DNA of 10,334 bases from the NCBI GenBank assembly GCA_900556845.1, contig USQO01000073.1, forward strand, positions 1 to 10,334. Reading direction: 5' to 3'. How positions within the stretch are numbered: position 1 is the first letter of the stretch; every line of letters begins with the position of its first letter. The position numbers were made by a program, and so were the translations under genes. Positions 1 through 6,820 of this stretch are shown one piece after another. The notes beneath the pieces are model-generated. The model made no database searches. It was given only the letters and a program-made list of their open reading frames with translations, and was not told the origin of the DNA. Origin of the DNA: an uncultured Bacteroides sp. (GTDB lineage: Bacteria > Bacteroidota > Bacteroidia > Bacteroidales > Bacteroidaceae).

Positions 1-26
1 ATTTTATTATTATTTAATTTAATATG

Positions 27-39
27 TGACTAATTGTCA
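27..39. repeat. Short inverted repeat TGAC-N5-GTCA upstream of the peptidase promoter
   Basis: TGAC at 27-30 and GTCA at 36-39 form a perfect 4-bp dyad around TAATT. It lies about 20 bases upstream of the proposed -33 position, where an activator could bind. A dyad this short can occur by chance in A/T-rich DNA, so regulatory function is only a possibility. Apart from the promoter at 59-90, I see nothing else in the first 120 bases. Confidence 0.2.
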
Positions 40-58
40 GCTTGTTGAAGCTTCGTTA

Positions 59-90
59 TTTTTTAAAAACCATTTTTTTGCTATCTTTGC
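59..90 (+). promoter_or_regulatory. Bacteroides-type promoter for the S46 peptidase-tpx pair
   Basis: The stretch TATCTTTGC at 82-90 matches the Bacteroides sigma-ABfr -7 consensus TAnnTTTG plus the commonly following C. A T-rich tetramer at 59-62 sits 19 bases upstream, where the -33 TTTG element is expected, so that half is only approximate. Transcription would begin near 95-98, leaving a leader of about 25 nt before the ATG at 121. The leader has no Shine-Dalgarno sequence, and the bases before the start are A/T-rich, as is usual in this phylum. Confidence 0.65.
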
Positions 91-120
91 GGACTACAAC
101 AACTTATTTTTAATTTCAGA

Positions 121-2289
121 ATGATGAGAAAACTTCAAATTGCACTGACAGTACTTCTATGTACTGTTTTTCTCCCTTCGAAAGCCGATGAAGGGATGTG
201 GCTGCTCCAACTCATGCAGGAGCAGAATCTGGCAGACCGCATGAAAGCACAGGGGCTTGCCATGAACGTAGATGATATTTATAGCCCGAACAAGGTTTCG
301 CTGAAAGATGCCGTAGGTATTTTCGGAAGAGGCTGTACGGGCGAAATTATATCTGCCGAAGGATTGATTCTGACCAACCACCACTGTGGATATGATGCAA
401 TACAGCAGCATAGCTCCGTAGAACATGACTATCTGACTGATGGATTTTGGGCGAAAAGTCGTGCGGAAGAGCTGCCTACTCCGGGGCTGACATTTAAATT
501 CGTAGAACGCATCGTAGATGTTACCGAGAAAGTAAATGCGGATGTAAAAGCTGGTAAAGTTAGTGAAGTGGAAGCTTTCGGCAGTGATTACTTGAAAGAA
601 CTGGCTGAAAAAGAGCTGAAAGGAAGTGACCTGAACGGGAAACCTGGTATCAGTACATTGGCTTTGCCTTTTTATGCCGGCAATAAGTTCTACTTGTTTT
701 TCATGAAAACATATACTGATGTAAGAATGGTAGCTGCTCCTCCTTCTTCAATCGGCAAATTCGGCGGTGAAACTGATAACTGGATGTGGCCGAGACATAC
801 CGGTGACTTCTCTATGTTCCGTATCTATGCGGATGCTCAAGGTAATCCGGCTGACTACAGCGAAAGTAATGTGCCTTTGAAAGTTAAAAAGCACTTTACT
901 ATTTCACTGAAAGGACTGCAGGAAAACGACTATGCCATGATTATGGGATTCCCCGGCAGTACAAACCGCTTCCTGACTCAAAGTGAAGTGAAACAACGTA
1001 TGACTGCCATAAACGATCCACGTATCAGAATACGTGAGGCCAGACAGGAAATCCTGAAAGCAGAAATGGCGGCCAGCGATAAGGTGAGAATTCAGTATGC
1101 CAGCAAGTTTGCAGGTTCGAGCAACTATTGGAAGAATTCTATCGGTATGAACAAGGCGATTGTAGACAACAATGTATTGGAAACAAAAGCTGAGCAGGAA
1201 AATAAATTTGCCCAATTTGCTGCTGCAAAAAATAATGTAGATTATGCTAATGTGGTAAAAGAAATTGATGCTGTAGTAGAAAAAGCTAATCCGTATGTAT
1301 TCCAGGCTACTTGCTTCCGAGAAGTTTTTATGGGAGGTATCGAATTTGGAACTCCTTATAAAGTGATGGACCGACTGAAAAAAGCACTGGAGGATAAAAA
1401 TGATTCTGAAGTAAAAGAATGCATTGAACTCCTGAAAACCGGCTACAATGAAATCCATAACAAGGATTATGATCATGAAGTAGACAGAAAGGTAGCAAAA
1501 GTATTGTTGCCTCTGTATGCCGAAATGGTCCCGACTGAAGCACTTCCCGATTTTTATGAAACAATCCAGAAGAAATTTAAAGGCGACTACAATGCATACA
1601 TTGATGCCTGCTACGACAACTCAATATTTGCAAACGATAAGAATTTCAACAAGTTCATTGCAAAACCATCAGCCAAGGCTATCGAAAAGGATTTGATGCA
1701 GGAATTTGTAGCAGCCAAATATGAAAAGGCGGAGGAAATAGCTGAAAAAGCCAGCGAAGCTATGGATGGTATCGCATTGCTGCACAAAACGTATGTAAGA
1801 GGTTTGTGCGAAATGTATGCTCCAACTCCGAAGGCTCCAGATGCTAACTTTACCATCAGACTGACTTATGGTAACGTGAAATCGTACGACCCTAAAGATG
1901 GTATACATTATAAATATTATACCACACTGAAGGGAGTTATGGAAAAAGAAGACCCGAACAATCCAGAATTTGTTGTTCCCGCCAAACTAAAAGAATTGTA
2001 TGCATCGAAAAATTATGGAAGATATGCACTTCCAAACGGAGAAATGCCTACTTGTTTCCTGACAACCAATGATATTACAGGCGGCAACTCTGGTTCTCCG
2101 GTTATCAATGGAAACGGAGAATTGATTGGTTGTGCTTTCGATGGCAACTGGGAATCACTGTCGGGGGATATTAACTTCGACAATAACCTGCAACGCTGTA
2201 TTGCTGTAGATATACGGTACGTTTTGTTCATCGTTGAAAAACTGGGTGGATGTAAACACCTGATTGATGAAATGAGCATAGCCGATTAA
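121..2289 (+). CDS. Secreted S46-family dipeptidyl-peptidase, DPP7-like
   Basis: This is a serine exopeptidase that releases dipeptides from the N-terminus of oligopeptides in the periplasm, supplying amino acids to an asaccharolytic or proteolytic metabolism. Residues 1-22 form a signal peptide with a basic start, a hydrophobic core and a PSKA cleavage site. The mature protein would begin DEGMWLL, the usual start of S46 enzymes. The chymotrypsin-like triad is visible as His88 (in TNHHCG), Asp229 (in RHTGDFS) and Ser657 (in GGNSGSP). The helical domain that covers the active site lies between Asp229 and Ser657. At 722 residues the protein has normal family length. Residue 675, 18 after the catalytic serine, is Gly within FDGNW. 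In the family, Gly here marks DPP7 (hydrophobic P1) and Arg marks DPP11 (Asp/Glu P1), so DPP7-type specificity is inferred. The start at 121 is followed directly by another ATG at 124; either gives the same mature protein. It is probably co-transcribed with tpx, 25 nt downstream. Confidence 0.93.
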   Translation: MMRKLQIALTVLLCTVFLPSKADEGMWLLQLMQEQNLADRMKAQGLAMNVDDIYSPNKVSLKDAVGIFGRGCTGEIISAEGLILTNHHCGYDAIQQHSSVEHDYLTDGFWAKSRAEELPTPGLTFKFVERIVDVTEKVNADVKAGKVSEVEAFGSDYLKELAEKELKGSDLNGKPGISTLALPFYAGNKFYLFFMKTYTDVRMVAAPPSSIGKFGGETDNWMWPRHTGDFSMFRIYADAQGNPADYSESNVPLKVKKHFTISLKGLQENDYAMIMGFPGSTNRFLTQSEVKQRMTAINDPRIRIREARQEILKAEMAASDKVRIQYASKFAGSSNYWKNSIGMNKAIVDNNVLETKAEQENKFAQFAAAKNNVDYANVVKEIDAVVEKANPYVFQATCFREVFMGGIEFGTPYKVMDRLKKALEDKNDSEVKECIELLKTGYNEIHNKDYDHEVDRKVAKVLLPLYAEMVPTEALPDFYETIQKKFKGDYNAYIDACYDNSIFANDKNFNKFIAKPSAKAIEKDLMQEFVAAKYEKAEEIAEKASEAMDGIALLHKTYVRGLCEMYAPTPKAPDANFTIRLTYGNVKSYDPKDGIHYKYYTTLKGVMEKEDPNNPEFVVPAKLKELYASKNYGRYALPNGEMPTCFLTTNDITGGNSGSPVINGNGELIGCAFDGNWESLSGDINFDNNLQRCIAVDIRYVLFIVEKLGGCKHLIDEMSIAD

Positions 2290-2314
2290 ACACTAACCTT
2301 TAATTTTATAATGT

Positions 2315-2920
2315 ATGAAATCTATCCTTTTAACTACTGCAACACTAATGGCAGCAGGAAGTAATGCTGCTGTGTCACCCAATGAAGTGATGACCATGGA
2401 TGCCCAACAAGCCCCCAAAGGTGAAACGGTAAACGTAAGAGGGACTGAGGCCCACACTGAAGGACAGATGGTAAAAGTAGGACTAATGGCTCCTGACTTT
2501 ACGGGTGTACAGAAGGATTTAAGCGAAATGAAGTTGAGCAACTTCAAAGGGAAAAAAGTGGTGTTGAACGTATTTCCAAGCCTGGATACTCCGACTTGTG
2601 CAGCTTCTGTCAGACACTTTAACGCAGACGCATCTGCCCTGGAAAATACAGTGGTGCTTTGCATTTCCATGGACTTGCCTTTTGCACAATCCAGATTCTG
2701 TACGACAGAAGGACTGGAAAATGTCATCCCGGTTTCTTTATTCAGAAATGAAGAGTTTGCTCGGGGATATGGCCTACGCCTTGCTGATGGTCCGCTAAAA
2801 GGATTGATGAGCCGAGCTGTCATTATCGTGGATGAAGATGGTAAGGTAATCTATACAGAGTTGGTAAAGAATGTATCGGAAGAGCCGGATTATGATGCGG
2901 CGCTGAACGCTCTGAAATAA
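2315..2920 (+). CDS. tpx: Thiol peroxidase (Tpx), atypical 2-Cys peroxiredoxin with likely signal peptide
   Basis: It reduces hydrogen peroxide and alkyl hydroperoxides using thiols, normally with thioredoxin as electron donor. The peroxidatic Cys95 lies in DTPTCAASVRHF and the resolving Cys129 in LPFAQSRFC, both hallmark Tpx motifs; Cys116 is additional. Tpx proteins are usually about 165-170 residues and cytoplasmic or periplasmic depending on lineage. This one has 201, with roughly 35 extra residues at the N-terminus. Residues 1-19 look like a signal peptide (MK, then ILLTTATLMAAG, then a SNAA cleavage-like site), so export to the periplasm is plausible but inferred. ATGs at 2390 and 2396 (Met26, Met28) would give a standard-length cytoplasmic form. 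I prefer 2315 because the upstream codons stay open, read as a coherent signal peptide and fit the 25-nt gap after the peptidase stop. The gene ends 17 nt before the terminator hairpin. Confidence 0.92.
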   Translation: MKSILLTTATLMAAGSNAAVSPNEVMTMDAQQAPKGETVNVRGTEAHTEGQMVKVGLMAPDFTGVQKDLSEMKLSNFKGKKVVLNVFPSLDTPTCAASVRHFNADASALENTVVLCISMDLPFAQSRFCTTEGLENVIPVSLFRNEEFARGYGLRLADGPLKGLMSRAVIIVDEDGKVIYTELVKNVSEEPDYDAALNALK

Positions 2921-2937
2921 CCACTACATTGCTTCAT

Positions 2938-2971
2938 AAAAAATGCCGGGAGTTAACTTCCGGCATTTTTT
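2938..2971. terminator. Bidirectional intrinsic terminator between convergent tpx and prfC
   Basis: The arms are 2938-2952 and 2957-2971 with a TTAA loop. The stem has a GC-rich core (TGCCGG/CCGGCA) extended by G-U, A-T and G-C pairs towards the loop. It is flanked by six A's on the left and six T's on the right, so either strand's transcript carries a hairpin ending in a U-run. It sits midway in the 64-nt gap between the stops of tpx (2920) and prfC (2985) and would end both operons. Confidence 0.9.
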
Positions 2972-2984
2972 ATAAATTATTATA

Positions 2985-4553
2985 TCAGAATTCTGAAGTG
3001 AAATGGAATCGGATATGTTTGAAATCCATCTGAGCCATCTGCAGAACGTAACCACTATCGGCCAAGAATACATCACGACCTTCGCGGTCTTTAGCCATAA
3101 ACTGATATTTACGTTTCTTGAAGGCTTCCAGTTCTTCAGGATCATCGCTTTCAATCCAACAAGCTTTATAAAGACTTACCGGCTCCCAACGACACTTGGC
3201 ATTGTATTCGTTCTCCAGACGATACTGGATAACTTCGAACTGCAACTGACCTACTGTACCGATAATCTTACGACCATTGAACTGGTTAACAAATAACTGT
3301 GCCACACCTTCGTCCATCAGCTGATCAATACCTTTGTTCAGTTGCTTGGTCTTCATCGGGTCGGCATTCTCGATGTATTTAAACATTTCGGGCGAGAAAC
3401 TGGGCAATCCCTTGAAATGCAAGTTTTCACCTTCTGTTAATGTATCACCAATCTTAAAGGTACCGTTATCGGGCAAACCAATGATATCGCCAGCCCATGC
3501 TTCGTCTACTGTTGTCTTACGCTGAGCCATGAACTGGGTAGGTGATGAAAAACGCATGGTCTTGTTATGGCGTACATGCAGATAAGGAGTGTTACGGGTA
3601 AATTTGCCTGAACATACCTTACAGAAAGCTACGCACGAACGATGGTTCGGGTCGATATTAGCTGTAATCTTGAAAATAAACCCAGTAAATTTAGATTCAT
3701 CGGGTTCTACGGTACGTTCAACAGCTGTTACAGGACGTGGACTAGGTGCTATTTCGACAAAGCAATCCAACAGTTCCTGAACACCAAAGTTATTCAAGGC
3801 AGAACCAAAGAATACGGGTGCTAAATCTCCATTCAAGTATTCCTGCACATTAAATTCAGGATAAACACCTTCGAGCAGTTCCAAATCACCACGCAACTTT
3901 TCGGCCAACGGAGAACCAATGTGAGCATCCAATTCTTCTGTATTAATATCAACCTGTACTTTCTCTGTCACAACCTGCTTGGAAGGCTGGAACAAATTCA
4001 GATTCTGCTCATAGATATTGTAAACTCCCTTGAAACGCTGTCCCTGGTCTATAGGCCATGAAAGCGGACGTACGGAAATTTTCAGTTCTTCTTCCAGTTC
4101 GTCCAACAAATCGAAGGGGTCTTTACCTTCACGGTCCATCTTGTTGACGAAGATAATAACGGGAGTATTGCGCATACGGCAAACCTCCATCAGCTTACGA
4201 GTCTGTGTTTCGACACCTTTTGCACCATCGATAACTATAATAACACTATCTACAGCCGTAAGTGTACGATAAGTATCTTCTGCAAAGTCCTGGTGACCCG
4301 GAGTATCAAGAATATTGATTTTGTAGTCATGATAATCAAATTCCATCACAGAAGTGGTTACCGATATACCGCGCTGCTTCTCGATATCCATCCAGTCGGA
4401 AGTAGCGGTCTTCTTAATTTTGTTTGATTTAACCGCACCGGCTACCTGAATCTGGCCTCCAAACAAGAGCAGCTTCTCGGTAAGTGAAGTTTTTCCGGCA
4501 TCCGGATGGGCAATAATAGCAAACGTTCTTCTTCTTTCTATTTCCTGATTCAT
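2985..4553 (-). CDS. prfC: Peptide chain release factor 3 (RF3)
   Basis: RF3 is a translational GTPase that removes RF1/RF2 from the ribosome after peptide release. The 522 residues are close to the E. coli length (529 from memory). All GTPase motifs are present: P-loop AHPDAGKT (15-22), switch I with Thr66 in RGISVTTSVM, DTPGH (83-87), NKMD (137-140) and the G5 SAL (251-253). RF3-specific features include KTATSDWMDIEKQRGISVTTS before switch II, and C-terminal regions such as GTVGQLQFEVIQYRLENEY, which distinguish it from EF-G and LepA. The start at 4553 gives MNQEIERRRTFAIIAHPDAG, as expected for the family. It is the last gene of the leftward cluster, 33 nt after rfbD, and ends just before the shared terminator. 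I see no separate promoter in the 33-nt gap. Confidence 0.97.
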   Translation of the reverse strand: MNQEIERRRTFAIIAHPDAGKTSLTEKLLLFGGQIQVAGAVKSNKIKKTATSDWMDIEKQRGISVTTSVMEFDYHDYKINILDTPGHQDFAEDTYRTLTAVDSVIIVIDGAKGVETQTRKLMEVCRMRNTPVIIFVNKMDREGKDPFDLLDELEEELKISVRPLSWPIDQGQRFKGVYNIYEQNLNLFQPSKQVVTEKVQVDINTEELDAHIGSPLAEKLRGDLELLEGVYPEFNVQEYLNGDLAPVFFGSALNNFGVQELLDCFVEIAPSPRPVTAVERTVEPDESKFTGFIFKITANIDPNHRSCVAFCKVCSGKFTRNTPYLHVRHNKTMRFSSPTQFMAQRKTTVDEAWAGDIIGLPDNGTFKIGDTLTEGENLHFKGLPSFSPEMFKYIENADPMKTKQLNKGIDQLMDEGVAQLFVNQFNGRKIIGTVGQLQFEVIQYRLENEYNAKCRWEPVSLYKACWIESDDPEELEAFKKRKYQFMAKDREGRDVFLADSGYVLQMAQMDFKHIRFHFTSEF

Positions 4554-4586
4554 CTGTATATTGGGTGTATATAATTTATTCTTCCG

Positions 4587-5453
4587 TTAATTATTTTCTT
4601 TCTCCAACTGAGCTATACATAGAGCAAGACTTTCTTCCCAATGAGGGATGGACAAACCATAGGTTTCTTTAATTTTGGTTTTATCGAGAACTGAGTAATG
4701 CGGACGTACGGCACGAGTCGGGTAATCGGTTGTGTGCAAAGGCTTAACCTCACAGCTTGTAATACCTGCCAAACGATGAATTGCTTTAGTGAAATCGTAC
4801 CAGGAACAAACACCTTCATTGCTGAAGTGGTAAACTCCTGAAACAATACCCTGCCGGATGGCAGTCCAAATAGCTGTTGCCAAATCGCGTGCATATGTAG
4901 GTGTACCTACTTGATCGAATATCACGCCAAGAGTATCACGCTCACGTCCAAGACGCAACATGGTCTTTACAAAATTATTGCCAAATGTAGAATACAGCCA
5001 GGCAGTACGGATTATCATAGCCTGCGGGCAGTGCTTCAAAGCTTCTTCTTCACCAGCCAATTTAGTACTTCCATAAACCGAGTTCGGACAGGTTGCATCA
5101 TCTTCACGATAAGGGATGTGAGCCGTACCATCAAATACATAATCAGTAGAGACTTGTATAAAAGCCCCTCCTCTGCTCGCAGCTGCTCGTGCCAGATAAC
5201 CGGGTGCCCAGTGATTAAGGCGATCACAAAGTTCCTGATTATCTTCTGCTTTATCAACAGCTGTATAAGCAGCACAATTTACAATAACATCAATCTGATG
5301 AGCTTCTACATATTCCATTACAGCCTTTTCGTCACAGATATCCAGTTCGGCTACATCTGTAAAGAAGCAAGCATACGCTGGATTTTCAGTAGCCTGCAAA
5401 CGCATTTCGTTTCCTAACTGTCCGTTGGCTCCTGTAATCAATATATTTTTCAT
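4587..5453 (-). CDS. rfbD: dTDP-4-dehydrorhamnose reductase
   Basis: RmlD/RfbD catalyses the last step of dTDP-L-rhamnose synthesis, reducing dTDP-4-dehydro-L-rhamnose with NAD(P)H. It is an extended short-chain dehydrogenase. The Rossmann glycine motif GANGQLG is at residues 8-14, the STDYVFDG active-site strand at 102-109 and the catalytic Tyr127-xxx-Lys131 pair in YGSTK. Family signatures QVGTPTYARDLA (181-192) and RPHYSVLD (250-257) are also present. The 288-residue length is normal. The start at 5453 places the Rossmann motif at the very N-terminus, as expected. The partner genes rmlA, rmlB and rmlC are not adjacent. Here the gene lies alone between a DUF4924 gene (27 nt upstream) and prfC (33 nt downstream), so the other steps must be encoded elsewhere. 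Confidence 0.95.
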   Translation of the reverse strand: MKNILITGANGQLGNEMRLQATENPAYACFFTDVAELDICDEKAVMEYVEAHQIDVIVNCAAYTAVDKAEDNQELCDRLNHWAPGYLARAAASRGGAFIQVSTDYVFDGTAHIPYREDDATCPNSVYGSTKLAGEEEALKHCPQAMIIRTAWLYSTFGNNFVKTMLRLGRERDTLGVIFDQVGTPTYARDLATAIWTAIRQGIVSGVYHFSNEGVCSWYDFTKAIHRLAGITSCEVKPLHTTDYPTRAVRPHYSVLDKTKIKETYGLSIPHWEESLALCIAQLEKENN

Positions 5454-5480
5454 TTTATAATAGCTTTATTATTGAATAGT

Positions 5481-6023
5481 CTAAAACTCTAAATCGCCTT
5501 GCTTGTCTTTCTTGTAGTAATCGGCCAATATTGCTAAAAAGTCACCTATTACTTTGAGAGCTTTCTGAGTTTCCTCACTTATTTCCTTCTTTTGTAATTT
5601 AAGCATCAAGACTCCATACATGGCATCAAAGCATACTTCAATTTCCGGAACATCTTTATCAGCTCCTTTAGAGCGTAGTTCTACAATAAAAGGCAATACT
5701 TTATAATAAGCAGCACTATAATAAGGAAATTTAGGAGAACGGAGCAACTGCAAATGCAGGTCGGTAAGCCATACGATAATATTTTTATTAATCTGAATAT
5801 GGCCTTTTTCCATAACTCCCTCATCGTGCATCATATTAATAAGATCCGCATACCATTGAACCAAAGTTTGTTTCTGTTCATCGGATACAGGATAAGGGTC
5901 GATAACATGCTTCCGAATCTTTTCCATGTCAAACTGATAAGCACGGAGCAAATCTTCTACCTGCCACATATAAAGCAGGTATTCGGCAATATTCTGCTGT
6001 TTTAATTGTTGAGAAATATACAT
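5481..6023 (-). CDS. DUF4924 family protein, function unknown
   Basis: This 180-residue soluble protein has no signal peptide or membrane segment. I recognise it as DUF4924, a Bacteroidales family, from the N-terminal pattern IAEYLLYMWQVEDLLR (residues 12-27) and the overall helical composition. Other visible blocks are PYPVSDEQ (43-50), a W/Y-rich helix at 53-65, SPKFPYYSAAYYK (96-108) and a Lys/Glu-rich C-terminal region that includes the DFLAILADYYKKD helix. No catalytic motif is evident and I assign no function. The reading frame is open up to 6086, but the ATG at 6023 is preferred: it gives the family N-terminus MYISQQ, and longer versions would run into the exporter gene. This ATG lies one base after the exporter's TGA (TGATATG), which suggests translational coupling. 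Confidence 0.85.
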   Translation of the reverse strand: MYISQQLKQQNIAEYLLYMWQVEDLLRAYQFDMEKIRKHVIDPYPVSDEQKQTLVQWYADLINMMHDEGVMEKGHIQINKNIIVWLTDLHLQLLRSPKFPYYSAAYYKVLPFIVELRSKGADKDVPEIEVCFDAMYGVLMLKLQKKEISEETQKALKVIGDFLAILADYYKKDKQGDLEF

Positions 6024-6024
6024 A

Positions 6025-6684
6025 TCAATACCAAGAATTTCCGGCAAAAGTAAAATATATGCCAACCAAAGAGGCCAGTATGACAATCACGCCGATAATG
6101 CGGTTCAATATCCATATTCCCCGCAAATTGAAACGCGAACGGACCTTGTTGACAAAATATGTGATACCGAACCACCAAATGAGTGCTCCCAAAATGATGG
6201 CCAGATAACCTATTAGCTGAAAGCCTATCGGACTACCCGGCATTACAAACGAAAAGCGGGCAAACAAACCGATAAATAAAAAAATGATAAGTGGATTAGA
6301 GAGGGTTACAAAAAACGCCGTCACAAAATTGTGCAAATAAGTTCCTTTCTTTAAGGAAACTGGACGAATGGAATGAACTGGGTTACTACGAAAAGTATAA
6401 ATACCAAAAAGAAGTAGCATAACGCTACCGACAGCTTGCAACAATAGCTGATGTTTAAGAATCAGTTCATCCATAAAACTCATTCCATATCCGGTCATCA
6501 ACGCATAAAATATATCGCTAAGAGCTGCTCCCAGACCTGTAACAAAACCAAACCAGCGCCCCTTATTCAATGTTCGTTGAATACAAAGCACTCCAACAGG
6601 ACCTAACGGCGCCGACACAACCACACCTATAATAAGTCCTTTAATCAGCAAATCCAATATCGTGACATGTTCAATCCAATTCAT
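6025..6684 (-). CDS. LysE/RhtB-family amino-acid exporter-like membrane protein
   Basis: This 219-residue inner-membrane protein has six predicted membrane segments at about 11-33, 44-66, 79-98, 118-143, 154-178 and 189-213. The LysE signature is clear near the N-terminus: SAPLGPVG (24-31), followed by CIQRTLNKG (34-42) and then GLGAALSD (50-57). TLSNPL (127-132) matches the second conserved block of the family. Family members export amino acids or related small molecules; the substrate here cannot be told from sequence. The start at 6684 gives MNWIEHVTILDLLIKG directly before the first membrane segment. The open frame continues upstream to 6900, but that part overlaps purL and is not LysE-like. 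It is the first gene of the leftward cluster and its stop is one base from the DUF4924 start. Confidence 0.88.
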   Translation of the reverse strand: MNWIEHVTILDLLIKGLIIGVVVSAPLGPVGVLCIQRTLNKGRWFGFVTGLGAALSDIFYALMTGYGMSFMDELILKHQLLLQAVGSVMLLLFGIYTFRSNPVHSIRPVSLKKGTYLHNFVTAFFVTLSNPLIIFLFIGLFARFSFVMPGSPIGFQLIGYLAIILGALIWWFGITYFVNKVRSRFNLRGIWILNRIIGVIVILASLVGIYFTFAGNSWY

Positions 6685-6688
6685 AGTG

Positions 6689-6696
6689 CAAAGATG
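6689..6696 (-). promoter_or_regulatory. Possible -7 element of the leftward operon, very close to the start codon
   Basis: On the minus strand, CATCTTTGC ends at 6688 and resembles the TAnnTTTG(C) consensus, with C in place of the first T. Transcription would start five to seven bases downstream, at or almost at the A of the exporter's ATG (6684), giving a leaderless or nearly leaderless mRNA. No good -33 TTTG is seen 19 bases further upstream, so this call is tentative. I saw no better-matching element between 6697 and 6760 on this strand. Confidence 0.35.
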
Positions 6697-6737
6697 GTAT
6701 TTTTTTACGAAAGTATCTATAATAAAAAGGCTTTTTC

Positions 6738-6769
6738 TTTTAAACAAGCAGGCTTTTATGTAACTTTGC
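6738..6769 (+). promoter_or_regulatory. Bacteroides-type promoter for purL
   Basis: TAACTTTGC at 6761-6769 matches the -7 consensus TAnnTTTG plus C exactly. A TTTT tetramer at 6738-6741 has the correct 19-base spacing for the -33 element. Transcription would start near 6774-6777, leaving a leader of about 45 nt before the ATG at 6821. The leader is A/T-rich, with no Shine-Dalgarno sequence and no room for a purine riboswitch aptamer. Confidence 0.65.
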
Positions 6770-6820
6770 AACACAAATAGATATATGTGAAACATCATTA
6801 TTAAACTATAGATAAGTGCT

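Noticed and set aside
39..52. AGCTT-GTTG-AAGCT hairpin followed by a T-rich tract, as a terminator of an upstream gene
   Set aside because: The stem is only five pairs with little GC, and the T-run is interrupted and spaced away. It is too weak to call.
904..1476. 190-codon open frame on the minus strand
   Set aside because: It lies wholly inside the S46 peptidase on the opposite strand, has Phe/Ile/Ser-rich shadow composition, and shows no recognisable domain.
4911..5417. 168-codon open frame on the plus strand
   Set aside because: It is antisense to the well-supported rfbD reading frame, and its translation has no family-like features.
6024..6086. Longer DUF4924 start
   Set aside because: The extra 21 residues are the exporter's C-terminal coding region read in another frame. 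The internal ATG at 6023 gives the family N-terminus.
6770..6820. Purine riboswitch or PurR-type operator in the purL leader
   Set aside because: The leader is about 45 nt, too short for an aptamer plus expression platform, and I see no matching conserved core or clear dyad.
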